Shown: one piece after another, positions 44,809 to 53,866 of the stretch | Layout: the number at the start of each line of letters is the position of its first letter | Position numbering within the stretch: the stretch's first letter is position 1 | Assembly: GCA_022824265.1 (NCBI GenBank) | Contig: JAJEAG010000027.1 | Span: 62,001-126,000 of the forward strand | Origin: Candidatus Poribacteria bacterium | GTDB taxonomy: Bacteria > Poribacteria > WGA-4E > WGA-3G | DNA length: 64,000 nucleotides | Reading direction: 5' to 3' | Program-made: the position numbers and the translations under genes | Notes under the pieces: model-generated | The model's input: only the letters and a program-made list of their open reading frames with translations | Told to the model about the DNA's origin: nothing | Database searches by the model: none

Positions 44809-45105
44809 TGAAACATATTGTTCACAGATCCACAAACCCTTTTATTCTATCCCAACACCTGTTATAATACTACCACTATGATAAACAAAAACCGAACACA
44901 ACCCATATCATCAACAAAAACCGACACCCGTCACCCAAAAAACATCCATCCAAAAACCGACCATAACCAAGGAAATAAAAACGTACCAAACAGAAAATTT
45001 CAAAAAGTTTCGTACACACCGATAAACCCAGTCCCAGACTGGCATAATCCCAAAAGTCAAAACGTACGCAGAAACGAAAAACGCCCATTTTGTGTACGTT
45101 TTTAG
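44809..45105 (+). repeat. promoter/small-ORF leader repeat, diverged copy 3
   Basis: Plus-strand relative of the leader repeat: AACATATTGTTC (44812-44823), a CACAAACC element, TTATAATACTACCACTATG (44862-44880) and a small C/A-rich ORF. Compared with copies 1 and 2 it lacks the GATATATATTG stretch and the AAATGCAT..ACCGAA block. It precedes the 87-residue gene and the TPR/FG-GAP operon. Confidence 0.6.
44878..45105 (+). CDS. 75-residue basic Asn/Pro/Lys-rich small ORF in leader repeat
   Basis: ATG 44878 follows TATAAT by 9 nt. The product starts MINKNRTQPISSTKTDTRHP and ends NEKRPFCVRF; it is basic, without hydrophobic helix. The coding strand has many C but few G over the first ~120 nt. Leader peptide, sRNA or unrelated small protein are all possible. 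Confidence 0.45.
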   Translation: MINKNRTQPISSTKTDTRHPKNIHPKTDHNQGNKNVPNRKFQKVSYTPINPVPDWHNPKSQNVRRNEKRPFCVRF

Positions 45106-45155
45106 AAGGAGCAAATAACCGATGTATTTACAACAAATGGTCTCCACGTCCGGCA

Positions 45156-45177
45156 GGTACGGTTGCCTAACCGTACC
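45156..45177. repeat. 9-bp stem-loop GGTACGGTT
   Basis: GGTACGGTT (45156-45164), loop GCCT, AACCGTACC (45169-45177). No T-run. It is a REP-like palindrome between the small ORF and the 87-residue gene. Confidence 0.7.
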
Positions 45178-45288
45178 AAGTCCAAAAATTCTGATTTATC
45201 AAACACACGTTGATGATATAAATTCGCTTGCCTGATGAGGGCATATATGAGAAAATAATATTTTACATCTACCAAACAGGAGAACATT

Positions 45289-45552
45289 ATGGAAAAGATA
45301 CGTGAACTCGCAACGCTGTTAGAATCAGGGATTGAAGACTATGACGAACAGTTGAAGATAATGCAATCGGAACGTCTGAAATATATACGACTTTCCATGA
45401 CAGATGGATTCGGGGAAAAGGAGGGAGACTCCAAAGAATCATGGTTATTACATCTAAAACAACTTGAGGATTCGCTCGGACTCAGACTCAAGTCACTCAG
45501 GCAAGCGATACAGGAAGCCGCAGAATCTTTTGTAAAACCAGAGGCACAGTAA
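45289..45552 (+). CDS. small helical hypothetical protein
   Basis: An 87-residue acidic helical protein (MEKIRELATLLESGIEDYDE... EAAESFVKPEAQ), probably a short coiled coil. CAGGAGAAC precedes the ATG. Its stop is immediately adjacent to the ATG of the TPR/FG-GAP gene, so the two are translationally linked and this one could be its chaperone or regulator; that is inference. Confidence 0.7.
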   Translation: MEKIRELATLLESGIEDYDEQLKIMQSERLKYIRLSMTDGFGEKEGDSKESWLLHLKQLEDSLGLRLKSLRQAIQEAAESFVKPEAQ

Positions 45553-48500
45553 ATGATCCAATCTCGTTCATTCCAATCTATTCAGTTATTATGTTTCCTC
45601 ATATTCCTTTTTCTATTGTCTGCTAATGGGAAAGTTTTTGCCCAAGAAGCAGATAGTAATGGGTTAATCAGTAAGGCAATTCGGCAACAGAACTTGGGTT
45701 TGGCGTATCTTGAAGAATCGCAACCTCTAAAGGCTGTAAAAGCATTCACTGAACTCATTGAACTTATACCGAATGAGGGAATTGGCTATGGAAACCTTGC
45801 TGTCGCACACCTGCGGTTACGTCAACCTGATGCTGCAGAACAGTGGGTAAAACGTGGCATTGAAGTCGTTCCGATGGATAGTCATCTATATTTCATTTTA
45901 TCTGAAGTCTACCAAGTAAAAGGACAGACCGCACAAGCGATTGATACATTAAAAGAGGCTGTTAAGTTAGCACCTGAAGAATTGGAATTCCGGTATAAAC
46001 TCGTACAGCATTATCTGGGACAGCGGAATAATCCAGATGCCAAACGTGAAGCAGTAAATCATTTACAGGAACTTTACCGACGTACACTTGTAAATGTTGT
46101 TATTCTGATGAAGTTGACACAGGCACTAATTGGACAGGAACGGCTTGATGATGCTGCAAAACATTGTCAAGAGTTGCTTATTTTATTAGGTGATACCGAT
46201 CCAGATAAATTAGCATATCTAACACACGGAATAGATGCAATAAAGAATAATGACCAAGTTTTAGCCTCACGAAACTTGCGTATTTTTGAGAACTTGCATC
46301 GTGCCAGTCCGCGCTATCAGCAAGGTATTGGTGAATTGGTTACCAATATCCTTGGACATCCAATAGAATCGTTTCGTCCGGGATTTAAAGCGCGGATTAT
46401 CGCTAAGTTAAGTCCACCCATCAACGTAGAGTTTGTTGATGTCACTGAACAATTGGAACTTCAAAAAGTTATAGGTGAGTCAGAAGAAGAAAGATCCATT
46501 TTTTTATTTGACTACGACAATGATGGAAGGTTAGATATTTTTACAACATCACCTGCAACGCTGCTTAGAAACTTAGATGGAAAATATATTATTGATATAA
46601 ACCTTCCAATCAACTTAGGGCAAAATTCTCACAATCCGAACACTGTTTCCTATGCTGATATGGACAAAGACGGAATACAGGATATCTTATTCGATGTACT
46701 TCTACCGATAGATTATGATCACGATGGAGACCTTGATATATTTACTGAAAAATCTGGCAGGATATTGTATCGGAATAATGGAGAAGGGAAGTTAACCGAT
46801 GTAAGTGAACAAACTTTCATTATGACGGATACGGAGAAACAATCTCAACAGATTCCAACAGAGGCAATTGCAGCGGATTTTGATGATGATGGAGATATTG
46901 ACATGTTTACCATCTATGAATCATCCGGGTGTGTTTTTTACGATAATCTCCGTCAAGGGAAGTTTCAGGTAGCTAACAGAAATATTGGAATACCTCAAGA
47001 TGTTCCGTACACATCAGTGAATAAAGGTGACTACAATAACGATGGAGATATTGACCTGTTCTTAGCCTCAACAAATGGTATTTATCTTTACCAAAATAGA
47101 GGCGATGCTACCTTTGTCATTGACAAACGTTCAGATGAGATATTAAATATAAGACGTGATGCAGCACAATTAAAGACTCTTGATTACGACAACGATGGGT
47201 TTATAGACCTGTGGGTTATTAGTAAACACGGGTTGTTACTATTCAGGAACGATGGCACAGGTCGTTACACCGAAACCAGTGAAATCATTAATTCTACGAC
47301 ACCGATAGTAAGTGGCAAATCGGGTGCTGTAGGAGATTATGACAATGACGGAGATTTAGATCTGTTCTATATCAACGAAAAGGGACAACTTCGTGCATTA
47401 CAAAACAACGGTGGAAACCAAAACAACTGGATACAGGTGCGTTTGGAAGGCGTAACATCTGGCAATAACAAAGTGAATAGGGATGGAATCGGGTCAAAAC
47501 TTGAGGTAAAAGTCAGTGATTTATATCAGTTACAATATGTTTCTGAACAGGTATCGCATTTCGGATTAGGTAAATTTGACGCTGCAAATGTTCTGCGGGT
47601 TGTGTGGACAAACGGTGTTCCACAGAATGTGATTGAACCGAAGGCAAAACAGAGAATTATGGAGAAACAGGTATTGAAAGGTTCATGTCCATTTCTGTAT
47701 GTCTATGATGGTGAGAAGTACGAATTTGTCACTGATCTGCTTTGGCGTGCTCCACTGGGGCTGATTACATCTATGGGATTTGTTGCACCCGATGAGACTA
47801 AAGACTTCGTAAAGATTTCTGCATCACAGATGCAACCAAAAGATGGGAAATATTCTATACAAATTACTGAGGAATTATGGGAAACAGCATATTTTGATAT
47901 GGTCAAACTTATTGCAGTTGACCATCCGAAGGAGATGGATATTTATGTAGATGAGCAGTATAAACCACCCCCTTTTGCGGAATTCAAGATATACGGTGTA
48001 TCAGAGAAACGTATTCCATTATCTGTTTTGAATCACGAAGGTGAAGATGTTACTGATGCCCTAAAAACCCCTGACTATCACTACGCTATTGAACATAAAC
48101 CAGGACCCTATCAAGGCGTGGTAGAACCCCACGCCATCATCCTTGACCTTGGTGATATTCCTGATAAGCAACCTGTTACGCTGTTCCTCAACGGTTGGAT
48201 CTTTCCGACTGATACCAGTATTAACATCGCCTTATCCCAAAATAATGCAATTAATCCGAGTTTTCCTTCTGTTGCTGTGAAGGACGAGACAGGAAAGTGG
48301 AAAACAGTGATGGAGATGATTGGTATTCCTGCGGGAAAAAACAAAACAATCACAGTTGATTTAACAGGTAAGTTTTTATCTGAAGAAAAACAGGTGCGGA
48401 TTGCAACTAATATGCAAATCTATTGGGATGCTGCGTTTTTTACAATTGGAGAACAGGATGTACCAATGGAAATCACAGAATTGGCACCTGACAGTGCAGA

Positions 48501-48957
48501 CCTACACTACCGAGGTTTTTCAGAGATGTATCGTCCTAATCCACATGCACCCCATCTGTTTGACTACCAAAAGGTCACGAAAAACGCACAGTGGCGAGAC
48601 CTTGAAGGTTTTTATACCCGTTATGGTGATGTCAATCCATTGTTACAAACAATAGATGATATGTATGTAATCCTCAATGCAGGAGATGAAATTACGGTGG
48701 AGTTTGATGCATCTCGTCTCCCAACGCTAAAGGAGGGTTGGACAAGAGACTTTATCCTATACAGTGATGGGTGGGACAAGGATGGAGATATTAATACACT
48801 GACATCACAGACGGTAGAACCACTACCGTTTCACGGTATGTCTAAATATCCATATCCTGAAACTGAACATTATCCGAATGACGAAGCACATCAACGTTAT
48901 CGCATTGAATACAATACACGTCGTGTGACACATCAACTTCCACCAATAACTAAATAA
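45553..48957 (+). CDS. exported TPR, FG-GAP and ASPIC/UnbV protein (CRTAC1-like)
   Basis: A 1134-residue protein with a signal peptide (about 1-31). TPRs at about 35-260, then a long FG-GAP/VCBS propeller with seven calcium-binding DxDxDG loops (FDYDNDGRLDIF, YADMDKDGIQDI, DYDHDGDLDIF, DFDDDGDIDMF, DYNNDGDIDLF, DYDNDGFIDLW, DYDNDGDLDLF). An ASPIC/UnbV-like segment follows (NWIQVRLEGVTSGNNKVNRDGIGSKLEV..HFGLG), and a C-terminal ~430 residue region that I do not recognise (it includes GSCPFLYVYDGEKYEFVTDLLWR). FG-GAP proteins bind partners at the cell surface in a calcium-dependent way. It is the second gene of an operon with the 87-residue protein and the WD40 gene. A near-identical copy of its last 130 residues is encoded at 51128. 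Confidence 0.87.
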   Translation: MIQSRSFQSIQLLCFLIFLFLLSANGKVFAQEADSNGLISKAIRQQNLGLAYLEESQPLKAVKAFTELIELIPNEGIGYGNLAVAHLRLRQPDAAEQWVKRGIEVVPMDSHLYFILSEVYQVKGQTAQAIDTLKEAVKLAPEELEFRYKLVQHYLGQRNNPDAKREAVNHLQELYRRTLVNVVILMKLTQALIGQERLDDAAKHCQELLILLGDTDPDKLAYLTHGIDAIKNNDQVLASRNLRIFENLHRASPRYQQGIGELVTNILGHPIESFRPGFKARIIAKLSPPINVEFVDVTEQLELQKVIGESEEERSIFLFDYDNDGRLDIFTTSPATLLRNLDGKYIIDINLPINLGQNSHNPNTVSYADMDKDGIQDILFDVLLPIDYDHDGDLDIFTEKSGRILYRNNGEGKLTDVSEQTFIMTDTEKQSQQIPTEAIAADFDDDGDIDMFTIYESSGCVFYDNLRQGKFQVANRNIGIPQDVPYTSVNKGDYNNDGDIDLFLASTNGIYLYQNRGDATFVIDKRSDEILNIRRDAAQLKTLDYDNDGFIDLWVISKHGLLLFRNDGTGRYTETSEIINSTTPIVSGKSGAVGDYDNDGDLDLFYINEKGQLRALQNNGGNQNNWIQVRLEGVTSGNNKVNRDGIGSKLEVKVSDLYQLQYVSEQVSHFGLGKFDAANVLRVVWTNGVPQNVIEPKAKQRIMEKQVLKGSCPFLYVYDGEKYEFVTDLLWRAPLGLITSMGFVAPDETKDFVKISASQMQPKDGKYSIQITEELWETAYFDMVKLIAVDHPKEMDIYVDEQYKPPPFAEFKIYGVSEKRIPLSVLNHEGEDVTDALKTPDYHYAIEHKPGPYQGVVEPHAIILDLGDIPDKQPVTLFLNGWIFPTDTSINIALSQNNAINPSFPSVAVKDETGKWKTVMEMIGIPAGKNKTITVDLTGKFLSEEKQVRIATNMQIYWDAAFFTIGEQDVPMEITELAPDSADLHYRGFSEMYRPNPHAPHLFDYQKVTKNAQWRDLEGFYTRYGDVNPLLQTIDDMYVILNAGDEITVEFDASRLPTLKEGWTRDFILYSDGWDKDGDINTLTSQTVEPLPFHGMSKYPYPETEHYPNDEAHQRYRIEYNTRRVTHQLPPITK

Positions 48958-48965
48958 GCGGCTTT

Positions 48966-51005
48966 ATGAACACGAAAAACTTACTTACCATCTCTATTCT
49001 GATGCTAATCTATTCCTCTTTCATCAGTAATGGATATGCACAAGACAATAACCAGTTGAATTTGCCTGAAGGTGCAATAGCACGTTATGGGAAAGGAAAA
49101 GTTAAAGGTATACAACTTTCTCCAGATGGAAATGTAATTGCTGTTAGTAGCACTTCAGGTGTTTGGCTATATGATGCTAACACCGGTGCTGAACTTTCGC
49201 TGTTTACGGATCATACTTCGCAATTTGGTACTGTTGCCTTCTCACCAGATGGAAAAATATTGACAAGTGGAACGTTTGAGAATATATTGCTCTGGGATAT
49301 TGCTACTGGCAACAAATTGAATTCCTTTAGGAATGATAAAGGACGAATAAAAGACCTTAGTTTTACTGAAAATGGTAAATCTCTTAAATGTGAAAATCAT
49401 ATTGACTCCGTTAAATTATGGGATATTACCACTGGTAAGAAGAAGTTAGACTTCCGTCCAAAATCTTTAGATAGTTTCGGTCGTGCACTGAAACTCCTAT
49501 CTGGAAATGACCATACAGCCTCAGATTTATTCCTAAATAAAGAAAATAGAGGCATTTATGCGTGTGGGTACGATAATGGAAAGATACATTTGGAGGATGC
49601 AACTACTGGGAAAAACATAAAGACTTTACAAGGACGTAAAGATCATATTCATCAACTTGTATTTTCACCTGATGGCAATTTACTTGTATCTAACATTTCA
49701 AGCGATTCCCTTCGTATATGGGATGTTGATACTGGACAACAGATTGCAGCTTTAATAGATGACCCCAAAATTTTTGGTATTCTGATGTTTTCTAAGGATG
49801 GAAAAACTTTAGTATGCCAGAGGAAATCAAGAGAGTTAATGTTATGGGATGTAGCAACCAAAAGACATAGATGTTCACTTGATATTCACTTAGATGGCAC
49901 AATCAGTGTGTTATCATTTTCAGAAGATTCTAAGAGGATAATAGGTGCAAGTAATATTGGTGAGATTCGGATATGGGATTCCAACACCGGTGATGTGTTA
50001 TTAACCTTTACAACAGAACATACAGAAATCTTAACATCTTTAGCGTATTCTCCTGATGGTAAACACATAGCAAGTGGACACATTCATACAATTCGACTGT
50101 GGAATACACTTCCACCATATCAACTAAGTAAACGTATATATGCAACCATTTTTCCACAAGCATTGGTATTTTCACCAGAAGGAAACACGGTTATCCATGC
50201 AGATTGGTTCAGGTATCATCAAACAACCAGGAATGGAATTACCAAGGAAAATGTAGTGAATACATTGAGTATATGGAATACAAGCACGGGACACATTCTT
50301 TCTGAATATCCCATTGAATCAATCAAAGAAACGAAGAATAATAACAAAGGATCGTCCACATCTAATTTATCAATGCCAAGCGAGGTTATATTTTCTCAAA
50401 ATGGTTACATGCTCGCGACTGCTAATAATGTAGAACGTGCAACAGAGGAGACGCGATTTACAGTCCTGTTATGGGATGTTCCACTTGGAAAAATACACCA
50501 CACGTTAAAGGGACATACAGATCGCATAAAAGCATTAGCATTCACACCAAACGGAAAAATGCTTGCCAGTGGAGGTGATGACGGTACAATTCGTCTCTGG
50601 GATGTAAGTACTGGTACTCAACTGTTAAATCTACCATCAGGAAAAACCCGTGTAATGGCGTTGTCTCCCGATGGAAAAATACTTGCGAGCACTAATAGTC
50701 CTTTTAAAATTCAGTTGTGGGATATTGTAAATGGTCAACAAATGACTTCAATTCAGGGAAATAATGGAACCGTTGAGGTGTTGGCATTCTCACATGATAG
50801 CAAAATACTTGTGAGTGGGAGTTGGGATGGGAAAATTCGCTTATGGGGTGTTACAACAAATAAAATGTTATCTACCGTCAAAGGTCATACAACAGACATA
50901 AAAGCACTTGTATTTTCAGAAGATGGAAAGTCCATAGCAAGTGGAAGTTCAGACGGTTTAGTTTTTCTATGGAATGCTAAAGAATTAAGTAACGGAATCT
51001 TTTGA
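48966..51005 (+). CDS. exported WD40-repeat protein, 14 blades
   Basis: A 679-residue protein with signal peptide (about 1-25) and some 12-14 WD40 repeats across its whole length, e.g. VAFSPDGKILTSGTFENILLWDI, LVFSPDGNLLVSNISSDSLRIWDV, LAYSPDGKHIASGHIHTIRLWN, LAFTPNGKMLASGGDDGTIRLWDV, LVFSEDGKSIASGSSDGLVFLWN. Two propellers fit. It starts 8 nt after the preceding stop, so probably is co-translated. It sits exactly between the TPR/FG-GAP gene and the copy of that gene's 3' end. No enzyme motif. Confidence 0.88.
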   Translation: MNTKNLLTISILMLIYSSFISNGYAQDNNQLNLPEGAIARYGKGKVKGIQLSPDGNVIAVSSTSGVWLYDANTGAELSLFTDHTSQFGTVAFSPDGKILTSGTFENILLWDIATGNKLNSFRNDKGRIKDLSFTENGKSLKCENHIDSVKLWDITTGKKKLDFRPKSLDSFGRALKLLSGNDHTASDLFLNKENRGIYACGYDNGKIHLEDATTGKNIKTLQGRKDHIHQLVFSPDGNLLVSNISSDSLRIWDVDTGQQIAALIDDPKIFGILMFSKDGKTLVCQRKSRELMLWDVATKRHRCSLDIHLDGTISVLSFSEDSKRIIGASNIGEIRIWDSNTGDVLLTFTTEHTEILTSLAYSPDGKHIASGHIHTIRLWNTLPPYQLSKRIYATIFPQALVFSPEGNTVIHADWFRYHQTTRNGITKENVVNTLSIWNTSTGHILSEYPIESIKETKNNNKGSSTSNLSMPSEVIFSQNGYMLATANNVERATEETRFTVLLWDVPLGKIHHTLKGHTDRIKALAFTPNGKMLASGGDDGTIRLWDVSTGTQLLNLPSGKTRVMALSPDGKILASTNSPFKIQLWDIVNGQQMTSIQGNNGTVEVLAFSHDSKILVSGSWDGKIRLWGVTTNKMLSTVKGHTTDIKALVFSEDGKSIASGSSDGLVFLWNAKELSNGIF

Positions 51006-51017
51006 CGGTAGGCGGGG

Positions 51018-51116
51018 AATGCTTAAAAGCATTCATACCGTTGATTTCTTGATGTGGTGGTTTCCTTTCCACATTTGAACCAAAAAACTGTCAGTAGGGG
51101 CGAGGTTTCCTCGCCC
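51018..51116. repeat. hairpins sharing sequence with the MITE and REP families
   Basis: A palindrome GAATGCTTAAAAGCATTC (51018-51035) is followed by the 19-nt GCATTCATACCGTTGATTT (51030-51048) also found inside the MITE. A second hairpin GGGCGAGG (51098-51105) / CCTCGCCC (51109-51116) belongs to the GGGGCGAGG-type repeats seen near 39.8 kb. Confidence 0.75.
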
Positions 51117-51127
51117 GTGTAAACAAG

Positions 51128-51532
51128 ATGTATCAGGTTAATAAGGTCACGAAAAATGGACAGTGGCGAGATCTTGAAGGTTTTTATACCCGTTATGGTG
51201 ATGTCAATCCATTGTTACAAACAATAGATGATATGTATGTAATCCTCAATGCAGGAGATGAAATTACGGTTGAATTTGATGCATCATACCTCCCTACGCT
51301 AAAGGAGGGTTGGACACGAGACTTTATCCTTTACAGTGATGGGTGGGATAAAGATGGAGATATTAATACACTGACATCACAGACGGTTGAACCATTGCCG
51401 TTTCACGGTATATCCAAATATCCATATCCTGAAACTGAGCATTACCCGAATGACGAAGCACATCAACGTTACCGCATTGAATACAACACACGGCGTGTGA
51501 CACATGAATTACCAAAGTTGATGGAAAAATGA
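51128..51532 (+). pseudogene. duplicated 3' fragment of the TPR/FG-GAP gene
   Basis: From KVTKNGQWRDLEGFYTRYGD onward 120 of 124 residues are identical to the end of the protein at 45553-48957. The fragment begins at about codon 5 and lacks signal peptide, TPR and FG-GAP parts. The 7 residues after the common part differ (KLMEK versus PITK). An ATG at 51128 allows a short product but no ribosome site is visible. It is a recent partial duplication, possibly left by recombination that placed the WD40 gene between the copies. Confidence 0.85.
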
Positions 51533-51544
51533 TGTGTGATCCAC

Positions 51545-52729
51545 TTATGTGTTTGGAGACACTCTCCGCAAGGGTATGTATAGCCCCAAAAGGACAATTA
51601 ACAATATCCCCGCAAAAACCACATAGGGATAAGATATATTTATTTGATGTAACCAGATTGCAAACAGTGGACCCAAAATTCGACCTAAGCTTGAAAAAGC
51701 ATCTAAAAAACCAATAACTGTACCTTGTCCGGAATGCACCTGTTTAGAGATCCAAGAGGTATTCGTCGGTCGTATGATTTGACTTCCAATACCCACGAAT
51801 ATCAGATACAAAACGAGCGTGAAATATGGAATAGCACTTGGTAGAAGAGCCATTCCCATTGCCTTGAGTAAGAGCCCAAATAGGATTATCCTTCGTTCTG
51901 TAAATACATTGATCAATCGTCCGAGTAAACCACCTTGAAATAGCACGACAGCTGCACCCATTGCCATAAACATGCCACCTAATTCCTTTTGTCCATAACC
52001 CCATTTATCTTCAATGAAATAAGGGAATGTCGTTTCAAATCCCATGAAGCTGAAACTTGAGAAAAATGAAACAAGGAATATTGCAGTAAACGGAGATTTC
52101 AACGTTTTCCAGTGGAGGATTTCCCGTAGAGATATCCACTCCTGTTTTTCCGTAGTTGTTATATGTGCTTCTATTGGTGGACGCTTTTTAAGTGACTCCG
52201 GTAGCATGAATAACACGAGCAAGGAGTTAAGAAAGGATAACCCACCGGCAACAAAGAAAGGTAAATCTTGTCTCCCCATGAGACCCCCAATAGCCGGTCC
52301 CACAGTGATACCGAATCCAATCGCTGCACCCATTAATCCCATTCCTTTACTGCGTTCTTGTTCTGTTGTTACATCTGCGACATAAGCCATTACCGTTGGC
52401 AAAACTGCAGCCGATGCAATACCTCCTATGCAGCGTGCCAGAAGAAGCAGCATATAGTTTTGTACTAAACCATAACCGATTAGAGAAAGGGCATTACCCA
52501 ATAAACCAGCGAGAATGGCAGGTTTCCTTCCATATTTATCTGACAATCTTCCCCATATAGGCGTAAATAGCAGCAGCATCCCTGAGTAGATGGACATCAA
52601 AACTGCATATTCGATGAGTGTTGCCCCTGTGTTTTTAGTGTAGTAAGCAAAGGATGGGATAATGATACCAACACCAAGCATTACAAAAAACAGGGTTAGG
52701 AACAAGAGGAGAAGTCTCGGTTTTTGCAT
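51545..52729 (-). CDS. major facilitator superfamily drug/efflux-type transporter
   Basis: About 394 residues with 12 transmembrane helices, DHA1-type. Motif A reads GRLSDKYGRKPAI between helices 2 and 3, and motif C-like GAAIGFGITVGPAIGG is in helix 5, which is the antiporter signature of TetA/NorA-type exporters. The start is taken at the Met before QKPRLLLLF (52729); the frame is open 20 codons upstream. It ends 12 bp from the partial-duplicate ORF and is divergent from the M50 peptidase gene. Substrate not predictable. Confidence 0.87.
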   Translation of the reverse strand: MQKPRLLLLFLTLFFVMLGVGIIIPSFAYYTKNTGATLIEYAVLMSIYSGMLLLFTPIWGRLSDKYGRKPAILAGLLGNALSLIGYGLVQNYMLLLLARCIGGIASAAVLPTVMAYVADVTTEQERSKGMGLMGAAIGFGITVGPAIGGLMGRQDLPFFVAGGLSFLNSLLVLFMLPESLKKRPPIEAHITTTEKQEWISLREILHWKTLKSPFTAIFLVSFFSSFSFMGFETTFPYFIEDKWGYGQKELGGMFMAMGAAVVLFQGGLLGRLINVFTERRIILFGLLLKAMGMALLPSAIPYFTLVLYLIFVGIGSQIIRPTNTSWISKQVHSGQGTVIGFLDAFSSLGRILGPLFAIWLHQINISYPYVVFAGILLIVLLGLYIPLRRVSPNT

Positions 52730-52937
52730 TCGTAGGTTAAAGAAACAGATTCTGCACACATGGTAAACAAGATTGTTGGGCAGTATCAACTATTATACCT
52801 TTGCTTTAGTCGTGTGTCAATATTAATGAATGTATTTGACCAACTACCGATTGCAAAATCTGATGAAATATGATAGAATAGGTCTATTATCTATTAGTAA
52901 AATGTAACCGAATCTGGATATACCATAAGGTAAGATA

Positions 52938-53642
52938 ATGACCATTTTTAAACGATATATTGCATTGTTTCTAATTTTTATCGTTATCACGTTATTGTGG
53001 AATACTTTAGCGATGTATCCACTCAAGATTTTCGTGGTGTTTATGCATGAAGTTAGCCACGGACTTACAGCGATTGCGACTGGTGGTAGTATCGTAGAAA
53101 TAGAGATTAATCCCCAACAGGGAGGACATGCTGTTACGAAAGGAGGATCCCGATTCTGGACACTTAGTGCGGGTTATCTCGGTAGTCTGTTGTGGGGTGG
53201 TGTAATCCTGCTGTTGGCTGCAAGAACACATTTAGATAAAGGCGTAAGTGTTCTTATTGGTATTGGTATGGTTGTTATAACTATCGCTTTTGGATCCGAT
53301 AGGTTTACCTACCTTTTTGGTATCGGTTTTGGTGTTACTCTTATTGCGATTGGTATGTTTCTGCCAGAAGTTGTCAATGATTGGATATTACGGGTTATCG
53401 GTATGACAAGCTGCCTTTATGCAATTCTTGACATAAAAAGTGATGTTTTGGATAGGTCCAACTTACGTTCAGATGCTCGGATGTTGGCAGAAGAAACTAA
53501 ATTTCTTACGACAGAAATCTGGGGACTGTTGTGGATTGTGATTGCGATCGTGCTAACCGTGTGGTTTCTCTACTTGTCGGGTAAAACGACCGATACTACT
53601 GAATCGGAAAACACCGACACCGCTACAACAGAAGTGAGTTAG
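52938..53642 (+). CDS. M50B-type membrane metallopeptidase-like protein
   Basis: A 234-residue membrane protein with the zinc motif HEVSH (about 38-42) in FVVFMHEVSHGLTAIATGG, and six or so hydrophobic segments. This matches the M50B/PF13398 family of stand-alone integral-membrane HExxH proteins. A distal Asp motif is not clear. AAGGTAAG precedes the ATG. Regulated intramembrane proteolysis is the family role, but the substrate is unknown; the sigma-factor fusion in this window is a candidate only by analogy. Its last 4 bp overlap the convergent small membrane gene. Confidence 0.8.
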   Translation: MTIFKRYIALFLIFIVITLLWNTLAMYPLKIFVVFMHEVSHGLTAIATGGSIVEIEINPQQGGHAVTKGGSRFWTLSAGYLGSLLWGGVILLLAARTHLDKGVSVLIGIGMVVITIAFGSDRFTYLFGIGFGVTLIAIGMFLPEVVNDWILRVIGMTSCLYAILDIKSDVLDRSNLRSDARMLAEETKFLTTEIWGLLWIVIAIVLTVWFLYLSGKTTDTTESENTDTATTEVS

Positions 53643-53851
53643 TTATTAATTGGTCCAAAGTCTATGGTATAAAAGTTAAGTAACCATACACAAATACCTA
53701 ACAGAAATAGTGGAATAGAAATAAGGAGGATTAGAATCAAAACACCCCATACCCATGATCCTTTGGATTTTGCTACCGTAGCCAAACGTGTTATCAACAC
53801 GCCACCACCTATAATAACCGTAACAACGAGACCAAATACCACCATCACCAT
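53639..53851 (-). CDS. small two-helix membrane protein
   Basis: A 70-residue hydrophobic protein with helices at about 2-20 and 34-58. GAGGAAAGAATA precedes the ATG, a convincing ribosome site, which supports it being a real gene although its 3' end overlaps the M50-like gene by 4 bp in convergent orientation. Function unknown. The divergent gene at 53867 starts 15 bp away, so both promoters overlap. Confidence 0.6.
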   Translation of the reverse strand: MVMVVFGLVVTVIIGGGVLITRLATVAKSKGSWVWGVLILILLISIPLFLLGICVWLLNFYTIDFGPINN

Positions 53852-53866
53852 TATTCTTTCCTCTCA

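Noticed and set aside
45553-51532. Second complete TPR/FG-GAP gene
   Set aside because: Only the terminal 130 codons are duplicated; no upstream parts are present.
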